Positions 39,010-47,458 of a stretch of DNA of 64,000 bases are shown one piece after another; within the stretch, counting starts at the first letter, position 1, and every line of letters starts with the position of its first letter. The position numbers and the translations under genes are program-made. The DNA is from Commensalibacter intestini A911 (lineage in GTDB: Bacteria; Pseudomonadota; Alphaproteobacteria; Acetobacterales; Acetobacteraceae): the NCBI RefSeq assembly GCF_000231445.1, contig NZ_AGFR01000009.1, positions 124,001-188,000 on the forward strand. The letters run 5' to 3'. Below the pieces are notes generated by a model, which was not told the DNA's origin, made no database searches, and was given only the letters and a program-made list of their open reading frames with translations.

Positions 39010-40935
39010 ATGATACATCATGCTACCTCGCTTCCTTGTGGCAGTTGGCCTTCTCCTTTTTCTCCACAGTTCGTTAATGGAAAGACGATTGTTTTTTCAG
39101 AACTCACCAAGGATCATGATGATATTTATTGGCTAGAACGCCGTCCAGAAGAGCAAGGCAGGACTGTTTTAGTAAAATGGAACCCAGTTTCAGGAATAAA
39201 AGATATTACACCCCAACCTTTTTCAGTCGGCACTCATGTGCATGAATATGGTGGAGGGGCTTATCATGTCCATAACCAACAAATTATTTTTAGTGATCAA
39301 AAAACAAGTGCCGTATGGTTCATCAATCAAGATCACGACCCAATATTAATTTTTCAAGACGATGCATATCGATTTACCAACTTTCGTATTATGGATAATT
39401 TTGTCATCTGTGTTGCTGAACATCATCATCAAAATCAAGTGCATAATACTATTGTGGCTTTATCGCTATCCACACCTCAGCAATTAATAGTTTTAACCGA
39501 AAGTGCAGACTTTTACAGCTCCCCTCGTCTATCGCCTAATCATCAGCATTTAACATGGATCGAGTGGGATCATCCAAACATGCCTTGGGAAGCAACGCGT
39601 TTATGTATTGCAGAGATCGACTCATCTCTGACTTTACAAAATAAACAAATCATTGCTGACACTAATCATCAGGAATCTCTTATTCAACCAGAATGGGTTT
39701 CTGATACGGATTTAATCATTTGTAGTGATCGTAGCGGATATTGGAATCTCTATAAAATTAATATCCATAACCATAATCATTTAGACGCTATTGCACCAAT
39801 AAAAGCCGAAATTGGATTACCTCAATGGGTTTTTGGTCAACAAAGTTGGTACTCAATATCTCCTAACCAGTTTATTGCTCAAGCCATAACGAATGGCAAT
39901 GCAGAGACTATTTTAATTAATAAAGGACAAATAACAAAACTGGATCTCAATTACCCAGAAACATGTCCTGTGCCTTTCAATAAAGAAAATAACTATGCAT
40001 GGATAAATAACTCACCTTATCATCCTGCCCAAATTATGATGCAAGATCATACAGGGAAACAGCATGTTTTGCGTTCTTCTAACGCTATTCAAATGAGTCC
40101 AGATGATATTTCTTATGGTCACCCCATCACTTTCCCTACACAAGATCATCAAGAAGCGCATGCTTTCTTTTATATGCCTACCAACCAACACTATTCTCCT
40201 ATAGAAGGAGAACTCCCCCCTTTACTTGTCTTAGCTCACGGTGGGCCAACTGGACAAACAACAAATGGGTTTTCTCCACGTATTCAATTTTGGACAAGCA
40301 GAGGGTTTGCTGTTGTTGATGTTAATTATCGTGGCTCAACAGGATTTGGTAAAAATTACAGAGAAGCCTTACAAAAACAATGGGGCATTCTTGATGTACA
40401 AGATTGTATTGATGCCTGCCAATATCTTATCGATCAGAAAAAAGTTGATCCAAAACGAATTGTCATACGAGGCAGTAGTGCTGGAGGATATACTGTGTTA
40501 ACAGCACTGATCCAATCAAAACTCTTTGCTGCTGGATCTTGTTTATATGGTGTAGGAGATTTAACCGCTTTAGCTGAAGAAACACATAAATTCGAAGCGC
40601 GTTATTTAGATGGCTTGATCGGAAAATATCCTGAAGAAAAACACATTTACCAAGAGCGTTCTCCTTTAAATCATATCCATAACATCCAATCTCCTTTAAT
40701 TGTTTTTCAAGGATTACAAGATAAAGTTGTTCCTCCTTCTCAAGCTGAGGCCATTATTCAAGCATTAAAAAGCAATCACATTCCTTATGCTTATTATACA
40801 TTTCCAGAAGAGGGGCATGGATTTAGACAAGAAGCCACGTTAACCAAAGTATTAGAAATGGAGTTATCCTTCTTTGGTAAAATCCTTGGATTTACGCCTG
40901 CCAATCTAGATGAAGAAGTTACCATTTACTCTTAA
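39010..40935 (+). CDS. Prolyl oligopeptidase-family (S9) peptidase
   Basis: Serine peptidase with an N-terminal beta-propeller (roughly residues 1-380) and a C-terminal alpha/beta-hydrolase domain. The catalytic triad is readable: Ser in IRGSSAGGYTVL, Asp in FQGLQDKVVPPSQ and His in EEGHGFRQ. The oxyanion-side HGGPTGQT motif is also present. It resembles acylaminoacyl-peptidase or dipeptidyl-peptidase-like S9C enzymes. It has no signal peptide, so it is probably cytosolic and recycles peptides. The longest frame starts with GTG at 38989. The ATG at 39010, preceded by AAAGG, is the better start. Confidence 0.9.
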   Translation: MIHHATSLPCGSWPSPFSPQFVNGKTIVFSELTKDHDDIYWLERRPEEQGRTVLVKWNPVSGIKDITPQPFSVGTHVHEYGGGAYHVHNQQIIFSDQKTSAVWFINQDHDPILIFQDDAYRFTNFRIMDNFVICVAEHHHQNQVHNTIVALSLSTPQQLIVLTESADFYSSPRLSPNHQHLTWIEWDHPNMPWEATRLCIAEIDSSLTLQNKQIIADTNHQESLIQPEWVSDTDLIICSDRSGYWNLYKINIHNHNHLDAIAPIKAEIGLPQWVFGQQSWYSISPNQFIAQAITNGNAETILINKGQITKLDLNYPETCPVPFNKENNYAWINNSPYHPAQIMMQDHTGKQHVLRSSNAIQMSPDDISYGHPITFPTQDHQEAHAFFYMPTNQHYSPIEGELPPLLVLAHGGPTGQTTNGFSPRIQFWTSRGFAVVDVNYRGSTGFGKNYREALQKQWGILDVQDCIDACQYLIDQKKVDPKRIVIRGSSAGGYTVLTALIQSKLFAAGSCLYGVGDLTALAEETHKFEARYLDGLIGKYPEEKHIYQERSPLNHIHNIQSPLIVFQGLQDKVVPPSQAEAIIQALKSNHIPYAYYTFPEEGHGFRQEATLTKVLEMELSFFGKILGFTPANLDEEVTIYS

Positions 40936-40961
40936 CCCTCTTACTCTACAGGTTCTCTGCT

Positions 40962-42539
40962 ATGCAACGTCGTGATTTTTTAAAACTAACCTCTCTTCTA
41001 GGAATCGCTGGAACAGGTATTGTACCTTATCAATCCTCATGGGCAGCACAAAATAGAACCACTTTGCCTATTCCTTCTTTATTATACCCAGATACTCAAG
41101 GAAATATAAAGCTTACCTTACAAGAAGGCACCACCCATTTCATCAATGGTAAGTCAACTAAAACATGGGGGATTAATCAGGCGTTCTTAGGCCCTGCATT
41201 AGTCTTAGATGTTGGTAAAAAAGCTTCTATTAAAATTGATAATCAACTCCCTACTTCAACGACATTGCATTGGCATGGATTAATTATTCCTGGAGCCTCA
41301 GACGGTGGACCTCAAGATTTAATTCCGTCTAAACAAAGTCAAACTGTTCAGTTTACCCTACAACAACCCAGCTCTACTTGTTGGGTACATCCTCATATGC
41401 ATGGTCAAACAGGAAAACAAGTCACAATGGGATTGGCTGGACTTGTGTTAATTCAAGATGAACAAAGTAAAAAGCTACCCATTCCTAACAATTGGGGCAA
41501 AGATGATATTCCTGTGATCTTACAAGATCGACAATTTAATCCTCAAGGGCAGTTTGCTTATCAATTAGATGTCATGAGCGCTGCATTAGGATGGTTTGGT
41601 AATCATATGTTAACCAATGGGGCAACTTATCCCCGCCATATTGCTCCACGAGGATGGGTAAGATTACGTTTTTTAAATGGCTGTAATGCACGCACATTAA
41701 CTCTTGCCACCAGTGATAATAGACCTTTTTATGTTATTGCCAGTGACGGTGGGTTTTTACAAGAACCTGTCAAAGTAACAGAGCTTCCTATCTGGATGGG
41801 AGAACGGTTTGAAGTCTTAGTCGATACTTCTAATGGAAAAGCTTTTGATATTATCACCAAACCTGTTCAACAAATGGGAATGAGTCTTCCTCCATTTAAC
41901 AACAACGTACCTGTCTTAACCATTCAACCTTCATCAGAAAAAAATCAAGCAACGTTACCTGATCATTTAGTAGATATGCCTGCCATTCCAACCATCCCTA
42001 ATTTATACCAACGTCACTTAGACCTCACAATGAATCCTCAATTAGACAAAATGGGAATGCAGGCTTTTCAAGATAAATATCCTCAACATTCTATGGCTAA
42101 CATGGACATGGACGACATGCATATGGCTATGTCTCACGGGCATGAAATGCACATGGATCATATGACTCATCATTCCGAACATTCTTTTGATTTTCATAAT
42201 GGTAATATGATTAATGGCAAAGCCTATGATATGAACCATCCTCTATTTAATGTTAAACAAGGAAAATATGAGGAATGGGTTATTTCTGGTAAGGGCGATA
42301 TGATGGTTCATCCCTTCCATATTCATGGCACGCAATTCCGTATTTTATCTGAGAATGGAGCTCCTCCTGCTCCTCACCGAACAGGATGGAAAGATATCGT
42401 GCATGTTAACGGAAAAGTCAGCAAAGTCCTGGTACGTTTTGACCACCTAGCAAGTCCTAAAAGAGCTTACATGGCGCATTGTCATTTATTAGAACATGAA
42501 GATACTGGGATGATGTGTGGATTTACCGTCAGTGCTTAA
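40962..42539 (+). CDS. cueO: Multicopper oxidase, CueO-like
   Basis: Periplasmic copper oxidase that turns Cu(I) into the less toxic Cu(II). It has a Tat signal (QRRDFLKLTSLLGI). All four copper motifs are present: LHWHGL, WVHPHMHG, HPFHIHG and the C-terminal HCHLLEHEDTGMM, the last identical to that of E. coli CueO. A Met/His-rich insertion (about residues 378-412, with NMDMDDMHMAMSHGHEM) matches the CueO copper-sensing region. The length of 525 residues fits. It starts 26 bp after the peptidase gene and may share its transcript. Confidence 0.92.
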   Translation: MQRRDFLKLTSLLGIAGTGIVPYQSSWAAQNRTTLPIPSLLYPDTQGNIKLTLQEGTTHFINGKSTKTWGINQAFLGPALVLDVGKKASIKIDNQLPTSTTLHWHGLIIPGASDGGPQDLIPSKQSQTVQFTLQQPSSTCWVHPHMHGQTGKQVTMGLAGLVLIQDEQSKKLPIPNNWGKDDIPVILQDRQFNPQGQFAYQLDVMSAALGWFGNHMLTNGATYPRHIAPRGWVRLRFLNGCNARTLTLATSDNRPFYVIASDGGFLQEPVKVTELPIWMGERFEVLVDTSNGKAFDIITKPVQQMGMSLPPFNNNVPVLTIQPSSEKNQATLPDHLVDMPAIPTIPNLYQRHLDLTMNPQLDKMGMQAFQDKYPQHSMANMDMDDMHMAMSHGHEMHMDHMTHHSEHSFDFHNGNMINGKAYDMNHPLFNVKQGKYEEWVISGKGDMMVHPFHIHGTQFRILSENGAPPAPHRTGWKDIVHVNGKVSKVLVRFDHLASPKRAYMAHCHLLEHEDTGMMCGFTVSA

Positions 42540-42560
42540 GCATCGTTATTATTTACTCGG

Positions 42561-42809
42561 CTAAGGATGATCTCTACGAAATAACGCCCATTCTTCTATT
42601 TTCTCACCACTAGGTAATGTGCATATTGCATATTCCCCTTGTGGTGTTGAAACTGGAGTGGATTTCCCATGTAACTGCACACAATAAACAGAGGCTGGAT
42701 TAGGCATGCCAATCATTTTAGACTCTTTAACAACTTTATGCGATGAATCTTGACAGGCTGTCATAATAAATAAGCCAATCAATAAAGAAATAGAGGTTTG
42801 ATATTTCAT
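42561..42809 (-). CDS. DUF333 (hemolysin-like) lipoprotein
   Basis: A small lipoprotein of 82 residues. The signal peptide ends in a lipobox (IMTAC), so Cys19 would be lipidated. The rest is a DUF333 domain: MPNPASVYCVQLHGK, then YAICTLPSGEKIEEWALFRR. The family includes E. coli YoaF and is often labelled hemolysin without proof; the function is unknown. It is convergent to cueO and is followed upstream by the glycosyltransferase gene. Confidence 0.85.
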   Translation of the reverse strand: MKYQTSISLLIGLFIMTACQDSSHKVVKESKMIGMPNPASVYCVQLHGKSTPVSTPQGEYAICTLPSGEKIEEWALFRRDHP

Positions 42810-42821
42810 TTTATACCTTGC

Positions 42822-43724
42822 CTAATCTCGTTTACATTTTCTATTTTCATGACGTCCATATAAATAATAATGAGTCACAGGATCAATTCCTGATACCTTT
42901 ACATCAGGATAAGTTTTTAAATAAAAATCAATATCAAAATCTTTTAAAATCTCCCACTCTGGAATAGTGATAATATCACTTATTCCTTCAAATTCTTTTA
43001 AAAAGTCTTGTTTTTCTTGATCATTAAACCAAGGATTCCGATATAAAGGCTCTTTACTTAATTTGGATAATAAATGCTCATTCTTTTTAGCTTCTTTTAA
43101 ACTTCCACTCGAAGGAAGATGATTTAACTCTAACCCACTATCCATGATTGCATAAAGATTTGTACTATCATTACGAATAATTCCTCCAAATCCTGCTTTT
43201 ACATAACGATTAGTATATTCAGTATGCTCATGACCATAACGACCAAAACGACTATCCATATACCCAATAAATTGAAAAGCTTCTCTACTAATGGCAAGAG
43301 CAGTTCCTTGCACAACAGGACACAATCCTGGATTATGCGCTGTACATCGCCCAAACACTACTTTTGATTTTACAAAATCAGAAACATAATTAATATGACC
43401 ATGAAGTTGTGCCCCTTTACACCACTCCACGTCCCAACCATACATACAAGGTAAAATATCATCATCAAGCAATAAAAATACATCACAAGATGTATAATTT
43501 GCTAAGTAATATAAGCCTCTATTTTTATTCCAGGCAATTCCTTTGTTTCCACTGGAAATATACGAAACATCCGCTTGCTCTAACATTTCAACTGTATTAT
43601 CTGTTGATCCATCATCACACACTACAAGCTCATACTCTCCCAAAGAGAACTGACGAATAAAGTTGATCTGTTTTAATAAATGCTCTGCTCTATTAAAAGT
43701 TGTAATGGCAATACCAAGTTTCAT
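42822..43724 (-). CDS. Family 2 glycosyltransferase
   Basis: GT-A fold glycosyltransferase of 300 residues. The N-terminus has IAITTFNRAEHLLKQ and the nucleotide-binding VCDDGSTDNTVEML; the metal-binding D-x-D is in FLLLDDDILP. A C-terminal part includes DPVTHYYLYGRHENR, similar to tails of surface polysaccharide enzymes. The acceptor is unknown; a capsule or LPS sugar is likely. It is a single gene, 12 bp upstream of the DUF333 lipoprotein gene in the same direction. Confidence 0.85.
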   Translation of the reverse strand: MKLGIAITTFNRAEHLLKQINFIRQFSLGEYELVVCDDGSTDNTVEMLEQADVSYISSGNKGIAWNKNRGLYYLANYTSCDVFLLLDDDILPCMYGWDVEWCKGAQLHGHINYVSDFVKSKVVFGRCTAHNPGLCPVVQGTALAISREAFQFIGYMDSRFGRYGHEHTEYTNRYVKAGFGGIIRNDSTNLYAIMDSGLELNHLPSSGSLKEAKKNEHLLSKLSKEPLYRNPWFNDQEKQDFLKEFEGISDIITIPEWEILKDFDIDFYLKTYPDVKVSGIDPVTHYYLYGRHENRKCKRD

Positions 43725-43923
43725 TATTTATACTTTGTAAATTAATTTTTATTAAAATTAGTCAATCATATCATAGAATTACTATTTAATAAAAATTCTA
43801 AAAAAATTACTCAAAACTCTTTTAATCTCAAAATGATTTCCTAAGTATAAATAAACTACTAGATATTGATGTAATTCTTCACAAATATTCGAAATATTAA
43901 TTTACTCAAAGGATATCTCTATA

Positions 43924-44244
43924 ATGAAAAAAGCTATGTTACTTTTTAGCGCATGTCTGTTCTCCATTTCAACAATGGCTGCTGCAAATGCTGCTGAAAA
44001 AACGCAAGCACAAAAGCCTATTAACCAATGGACATGCCAAGATTTCTTAATGTTAGATGAAAACTTCCAACCAACAGCTGTTGGTTTTGCAGAAGGCATT
44101 ACAAAGAAAGATAAAGTCGTTGATCCAACATTAGATGTTCAAGGAATCGCTCAAGTGGTTCCTGTTTTAGTACAAGAATGCAAAAAAAGCCCGAAAGACA
44201 ACTTTGTAAATAAAGTAAAAACAAACTTAACAGATAAAAAATAA
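43924..44244 (+). CDS. hdeA: Acid-stress periplasmic chaperone HdeA
   Basis: A 106-residue protein that closely resembles enterobacterial HdeA, which unfolds at low pH and prevents aggregation of periplasmic proteins. The signal peptide ends near ANAAE. The mature part has the disulfide cysteines Cys38 (QWTCQDFLMLDE) and Cys86 (LVQECKK), and the family core FQPTAVGFAEG and LDVQGIAQVVP. The ATG follows AAAGGATATCTCTATA. No hdeB or hdeD neighbour is present. It suits a bacterium in acidic sugar-rich surroundings. Confidence 0.93.
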   Translation: MKKAMLLFSACLFSISTMAAANAAEKTQAQKPINQWTCQDFLMLDENFQPTAVGFAEGITKKDKVVDPTLDVQGIAQVVPVLVQECKKSPKDNFVNKVKTNLTDKK

Positions 44245-44305
44245 TATACGTAAAACGTAAAATTATATACTTATCTAGCTCACCCGACATATTATTTCTG
44301 TATCT

Positions 44306-44339
44306 TTTTTACTTATCACAAAATTGTGATAAGTAAAAA
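44306..44339. promoter_or_regulatory. Large palindrome containing operator site 1 upstream of the polyol dehydrogenase
   Basis: A perfect 16-bp inverted repeat with an AA loop; its core is TATCACAAAATTGTGATA at 44314-44331. With T- and A-tracts on both sides it could act as the hdeA terminator. The core recurs at 44353 and, as a half-match, at 45943, which points to a repressor operator. Both functions may coexist. Confidence 0.6.
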
Positions 44340-44344
44340 TAATG

Positions 44345-44374
44345 TTATTTGATATCACGAAAATGTCATATAGT
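44345..44374 (+). promoter_or_regulatory. Promoter and operator site 2 of the polyol dehydrogenase
   Basis: TATAGT at 44369-44374 is a possible -10, with a weak TTATTT -35 at 44345-44350 (18-bp spacer). The spacer holds TATCACGAAAATGTCATA (44353-44370), a near copy of site 1, centred 39 bp away. A protein bound there would block RNA polymerase. Confidence 0.45.
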
Positions 44375-44410
44375 GACTCTACAATTTAATTTTATTGAAG
44401 AGTAAAGAAT

Positions 44411-45787
44411 ATGACAAATATATGGATGCATATTGGCGCTGGATCTTTTCATCGTGCTCACCAAGCTTGGTATTTACATCGTTTGTTACAAGAAGCTTCT
44501 GCTGAAAAGTGGAAAATCGCTATTGGCGGTATTCGTAACGATGTAGTGCCCCTTCTTACTGCTCTTTCAGAACAAAATAACGAATATACATTAGAAACTG
44601 TTACCCCTAAGGGTGTTCGTACCTACGAAAAAATCACTTCTATTGCAAAAGTTCTTCCTTGGGATGCAAATATGACTTCCCTTATTGAACAAGGCTCAAA
44701 AGAAGAAACAAAAATTATTGCTTTTACCGTTACTGAAGGTGGATATTATTTAGATACAAGCCATAATTTGGATCCAAATAGTGCTGATATTCAAACAGAA
44801 CTTAAAGGTACTATTTGCACAATTTATGGTGCAGTTAGAGCTATTTTAAAAGAACGTATTAAACAAAACGGTAAACCTGTTACCCTATTAAGCTGTGATA
44901 ACTTACGTCACAATGGTGATCGTTTCCGTCACGGATTCCTTCAATTCCTTGAACTTTGCAAAGACACAGAGTTGAGCGAATGGGTTAAGAAAAATACTAC
45001 TTCTCCAAACGACATGGTGGATCGTATTGTTCCTCGTCCTGCTGCTGATTTAGCACCTCGTGTTAAAAAAGAAACAGGTACAGACGATAAAGCTCCTGTT
45101 ATGGGTGAAGCTTTTATTCAATGGGTTATTGAAGATAACTTTATTGATGGACGTCCAGCGCTTGAAAAAGTTGGTGCTGAGATGGTTAAAGATGTTCAAC
45201 CATATGAAGAAGCAAAAATCCGTATTTTAAATGCAAGTCACAGCTGTATTGCTTGGGCAGGCACATTAATCGGGTTATCTTACATCCATGAAGGCACATT
45301 AACACCAGACATTAAACAAATGGCATGGAACTATGTAACCGAAGATGTTATTCCATGTTTAACCCCATGTCCTTTAGACCTTAACGATTACAGAGACGTT
45401 GTTTTAGAACGTTTCAGTAACCCAAGCATCCAAGATACAAATCAACGTGTTGCTGCTGATGGTTTATCAAAAATCCCAGGATTTATTACACCAACATTAA
45501 TTGAATGTTATGATCGTGGTGTTGAACCAAAAGCAACCGCTGTATTACCTGCATTATTCTTTGTATTCATGGAAGAATGGCATCAAGGTAAACTTCCTTA
45601 TGAATATCAAGACGGTATCTTAAACGCTGATGCAATGCATGCGGTCTTTAACAGTGCAGATCCTGTTGCAACCTTTGCTGGTGACAAAGCTTTATTCGGT
45701 AAACTGGCTGGAAAAGCTAACTTTGTTGCTTTAATTCGCAAAGCCGTTGACGACGTTAAAAAATGGCGCGCAACAGCAAAAAAATAA
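44411..45787 (+). CDS. dalD: D-arabinitol 4-dehydrogenase / mannitol dehydrogenase-family protein
   Basis: NAD-dependent polyol dehydrogenase of the long-chain PSLDR family, converting D-arabinitol to D-xylulose or a similar polyol to its ketose. The N-terminus is [20 protein letters not shown], and [12 protein letters not shown] is conserved. The catalytic Lys, Asn and His occur as K-x4-N-x2-H in [11 protein letters not shown], the spacing of mannitol 2-dehydrogenase. I favour D-arabinitol because the next gene resembles DalT/RbtT rather than a mannitol PTS or ABC system. Two operator-like dyads lie upstream. A strong terminator ends the transcript before the transporter gene. Mannitol or sorbitol as substrate cannot be excluded. 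Confidence 0.8.
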   Translation: MTNIWMHIGAGSFHRAHQAWYLHRLLQEASAEKWKIAIGGIRNDVVPLLTALSEQNNEYTLETVTPKGVRTYEKITSIAKVLPWDANMTSLIEQGSKEETKIIAFTVTEGGYYLDTSHNLDPNSADIQTELKGTICTIYGAVRAILKERIKQNGKPVTLLSCDNLRHNGDRFRHGFLQFLELCKDTELSEWVKKNTTSPNDMVDRIVPRPAADLAPRVKKETGTDDKAPVMGEAFIQWVIEDNFIDGRPALEKVGAEMVKDVQPYEEAKIRILNASHSCIAWAGTLIGLSYIHEGTLTPDIKQMAWNYVTEDVIPCLTPCPLDLNDYRDVVLERFSNPSIQDTNQRVAADGLSKIPGFITPTLIECYDRGVEPKATAVLPALFFVFMEEWHQGKLPYEYQDGILNADAMHAVFNSADPVATFAGDKALFGKLAGKANFVALIRKAVDDVKKWRATAKK

Positions 45788-45814
45788 TATTATAACTTCA
45801 TAAATATTATAATT

Positions 45815-45852
45815 AAAAAAGGCAGTGTCTATGTTATAGACACTGCCTTTTT
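45815..45852 (+). terminator. Intrinsic terminator after the polyol dehydrogenase
   Basis: GGCAGTGTCT pairs with AGACACTGCC around a short loop, flanked by an A-run and a T-run (CCTTTTTAT). It is a classical strong terminator, so the transporter downstream needs its own promoter. Confidence 0.9.
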
Positions 45853-45905
45853 ATTTAAAAGCAATAAATAATACAAAAATGGTACGAAAAAACCTAGTAA
45901 CAATA

Positions 45906-45935
45906 TTGTGAGGTTGCAGAAAATCCTTTTATAAT
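45906..45935 (+). promoter_or_regulatory. Promoter of the polyol transporter
   Basis: TTGTGA at 45906-45911 and a perfect TATAAT at 45930-45935 are 18 bp apart. Transcription would start near 45942, about 140 bases before the transporter ATG. Confidence 0.65.
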
Positions 45936-45942
45936 GCGCACA

Positions 45943-45958
45943 TATCAACTAATTGTGA
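45943..45958. promoter_or_regulatory. Operator site 3 at the transporter start site
   Basis: TATCAACTAATTGTGA has the same TATCA-N4-ATTGTGA layout as operator site 1 of the dehydrogenase. It lies just after the -10 box, where a repressor would block initiation. Confidence 0.5.
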
Positions 45959-45990
45959 ATAGTGGAATATTAAAAAATATAAAAGATGTT

Positions 45991-46038
45991 ATGAATAATA
46001 GTGAAGAATTACACCTTTTAGATTTTTTAATAGGTTAG
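45991..46038 (+). CDS. Possible 15-residue leader peptide
   Basis: An ATG followed by 14 codons and TAG encodes MNNSEELHLLDFLIG, with four Leu codons. Its stop codon lies inside the 5' arm of the terminator hairpin that starts at 46035. This is the layout of a translation-controlled attenuator, but the ribosome site is weak and such tiny frames arise by chance. Confidence 0.3.
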   Translation: MNNSEELHLLDFLIG

Positions 46039-46058
46039 CCTCCCTCAGGCTAATTTTT
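46035..46058 (+). terminator. Terminator-like hairpin in the transporter leader
   Basis: TTAGCCT pairs with AGGCTAA around a five-base loop, followed by TTTTT. It lies between the transporter's promoter and its ATG, so it may act as an attenuator. Confidence 0.6.
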
Positions 46059-46084
46059 ATATAAACTATCTAAGGATATTACCC

Positions 46085-47362
46085 ATGAGTTCAAAAAAAC
46101 TGTTATTTGGTTTTATGCCTGTTCCATTAATTTGGGGATATATTGCGATTGCTATTTTTATGGCCGGTGACGGCTTTGAAGTTGCTTTCCTATCAAAATA
46201 TATTACCAATCTTGGATTCTCTCCTGAGCAAGCCTCAAACGTCTTTACTGTATATGGTTTAACCGCAGCCCTAGCCGCATGGGGGTCTGGTGTCATTGCA
46301 GAAATTATGAAGCCACAAAGATCTATGTTACTCGGTCTAATGATTTGGATCGTGATGCATATTTTATTTATGACTTTAGGCTTGGGGCTAGGAAATTATT
46401 GGTTCATGCTTTTATTCTACGGTATACGTGGATTTGGATATCCTTTATTTATCTATTCTTTTATCGTTTTAATTATTCACAATGTTCCTGAAAACAAAAT
46501 CTCCACAACAATGGGATGGTTCTGGGCTGCTTACTCTGTAGGTCTTGGAACAATCGGTGGTTGGTTGCCAAGTGAAACAAACGTCTTAATCGGCATGGAT
46601 GGAACCTTATGGTTATCTTTAGCCTGGGTTGCATTTGGTGGTTTCTTAGGGTTATTTGCTCTACGCCATGTTAAAATTGATGAAGCAAAAGCAAGATTAC
46701 CTTTCAAAGAAAAACTAGCAGAACTCTCCTTAACCGTAACTATGTTATATAAAAATAAATATATTTTTATGACAGGTTTAATTCGCGTTATTAATACAGT
46801 TCCTTTATTCGGTGTTGCTATTTTCATGCCATTATATCTTGAAGGCGATCCTAACCATAACCTTCCAGGTTTTGGTTTTTCAAACGCTGAGTGGCAACAA
46901 ATTTGGGCTGTATTTTTAACCATTACCATTTTCACCAACGTTTTCTGGGGAATTATGGGTGACTATATTGGATGGTTAAGACAAGTTCGTTGGGTTGGCT
47001 GTTTCTGTGGTATTATTTCTTGCTTATCCTTTTACTATATCCCGCTATATTTTGGACATAATTATTGGATGGCTATGGTTCCTGCCTTATTATTAGGTAT
47101 TACCGTTGCTGCCTTTGTTCCATTAACTGCTGTTTGTACAACGCTTGAACCAAACCATCAAGGTGCTGCTATCTCTATCTACAACTTAGCTGCTTCACTC
47201 AGTCAATGTGTTGCTGCTGCTGTTATTTCTATCGTTATTCGTCCTTTAGGGATTGAAGGCATTGTATGGGTTTATTCTGGCTTGTACGTTTTTGCAGGTA
47301 TTTTAACTTACTTCATCAAAGTTAATCAACCAAAAATGCAAAGAAAACTGAAAACTGCATAA
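46085..47362 (+). CDS. dalT: MFS polyol transporter, DalT/RbtT-like
   Basis: A 425-residue, 12-helix transporter of the major facilitator superfamily, the same length as Klebsiella DalT (D-arabinitol) and RbtT (ribitol). Matching stretches are LIWGYIAIAIFMAGDGFEVAFLS near the N-terminus, GIRGFGYPLFIYSFIVL and TTMGWFWAAYSVGLG. Together with the dehydrogenase upstream it forms a polyol uptake and oxidation module. A kinase for the ketose product is not in the window. Expression is probably set by the operator-like site at 45943 and the hairpin at 46035. Confidence 0.8.
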   Translation: MSSKKLLFGFMPVPLIWGYIAIAIFMAGDGFEVAFLSKYITNLGFSPEQASNVFTVYGLTAALAAWGSGVIAEIMKPQRSMLLGLMIWIVMHILFMTLGLGLGNYWFMLLFYGIRGFGYPLFIYSFIVLIIHNVPENKISTTMGWFWAAYSVGLGTIGGWLPSETNVLIGMDGTLWLSLAWVAFGGFLGLFALRHVKIDEAKARLPFKEKLAELSLTVTMLYKNKYIFMTGLIRVINTVPLFGVAIFMPLYLEGDPNHNLPGFGFSNAEWQQIWAVFLTITIFTNVFWGIMGDYIGWLRQVRWVGCFCGIISCLSFYYIPLYFGHNYWMAMVPALLLGITVAAFVPLTAVCTTLEPNHQGAAISIYNLAASLSQCVAAAVISIVIRPLGIEGIVWVYSGLYVFAGILTYFIKVNQPKMQRKLKTA

Positions 47363-47409
47363 AAGGTTAGTTACAAACTAGCCTCTTCAAAAAGTTAAAT
47401 GCCTTATTT

Positions 47410-47435
47410 AAAAACCCCCTTTACTGGGGGTTTTT
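47410..47435. terminator. Bidirectional terminator between transporter and membrane protein gene
   Basis: AAAAACCCCC pairs perfectly with GGGGGTTTTT around a six-base loop. The A/T flanks give U-tracts in both directions, serving the two convergent genes. Confidence 0.9.
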
Positions 47436-47458
47436 AATATTCATATAAAAAAGTATTA

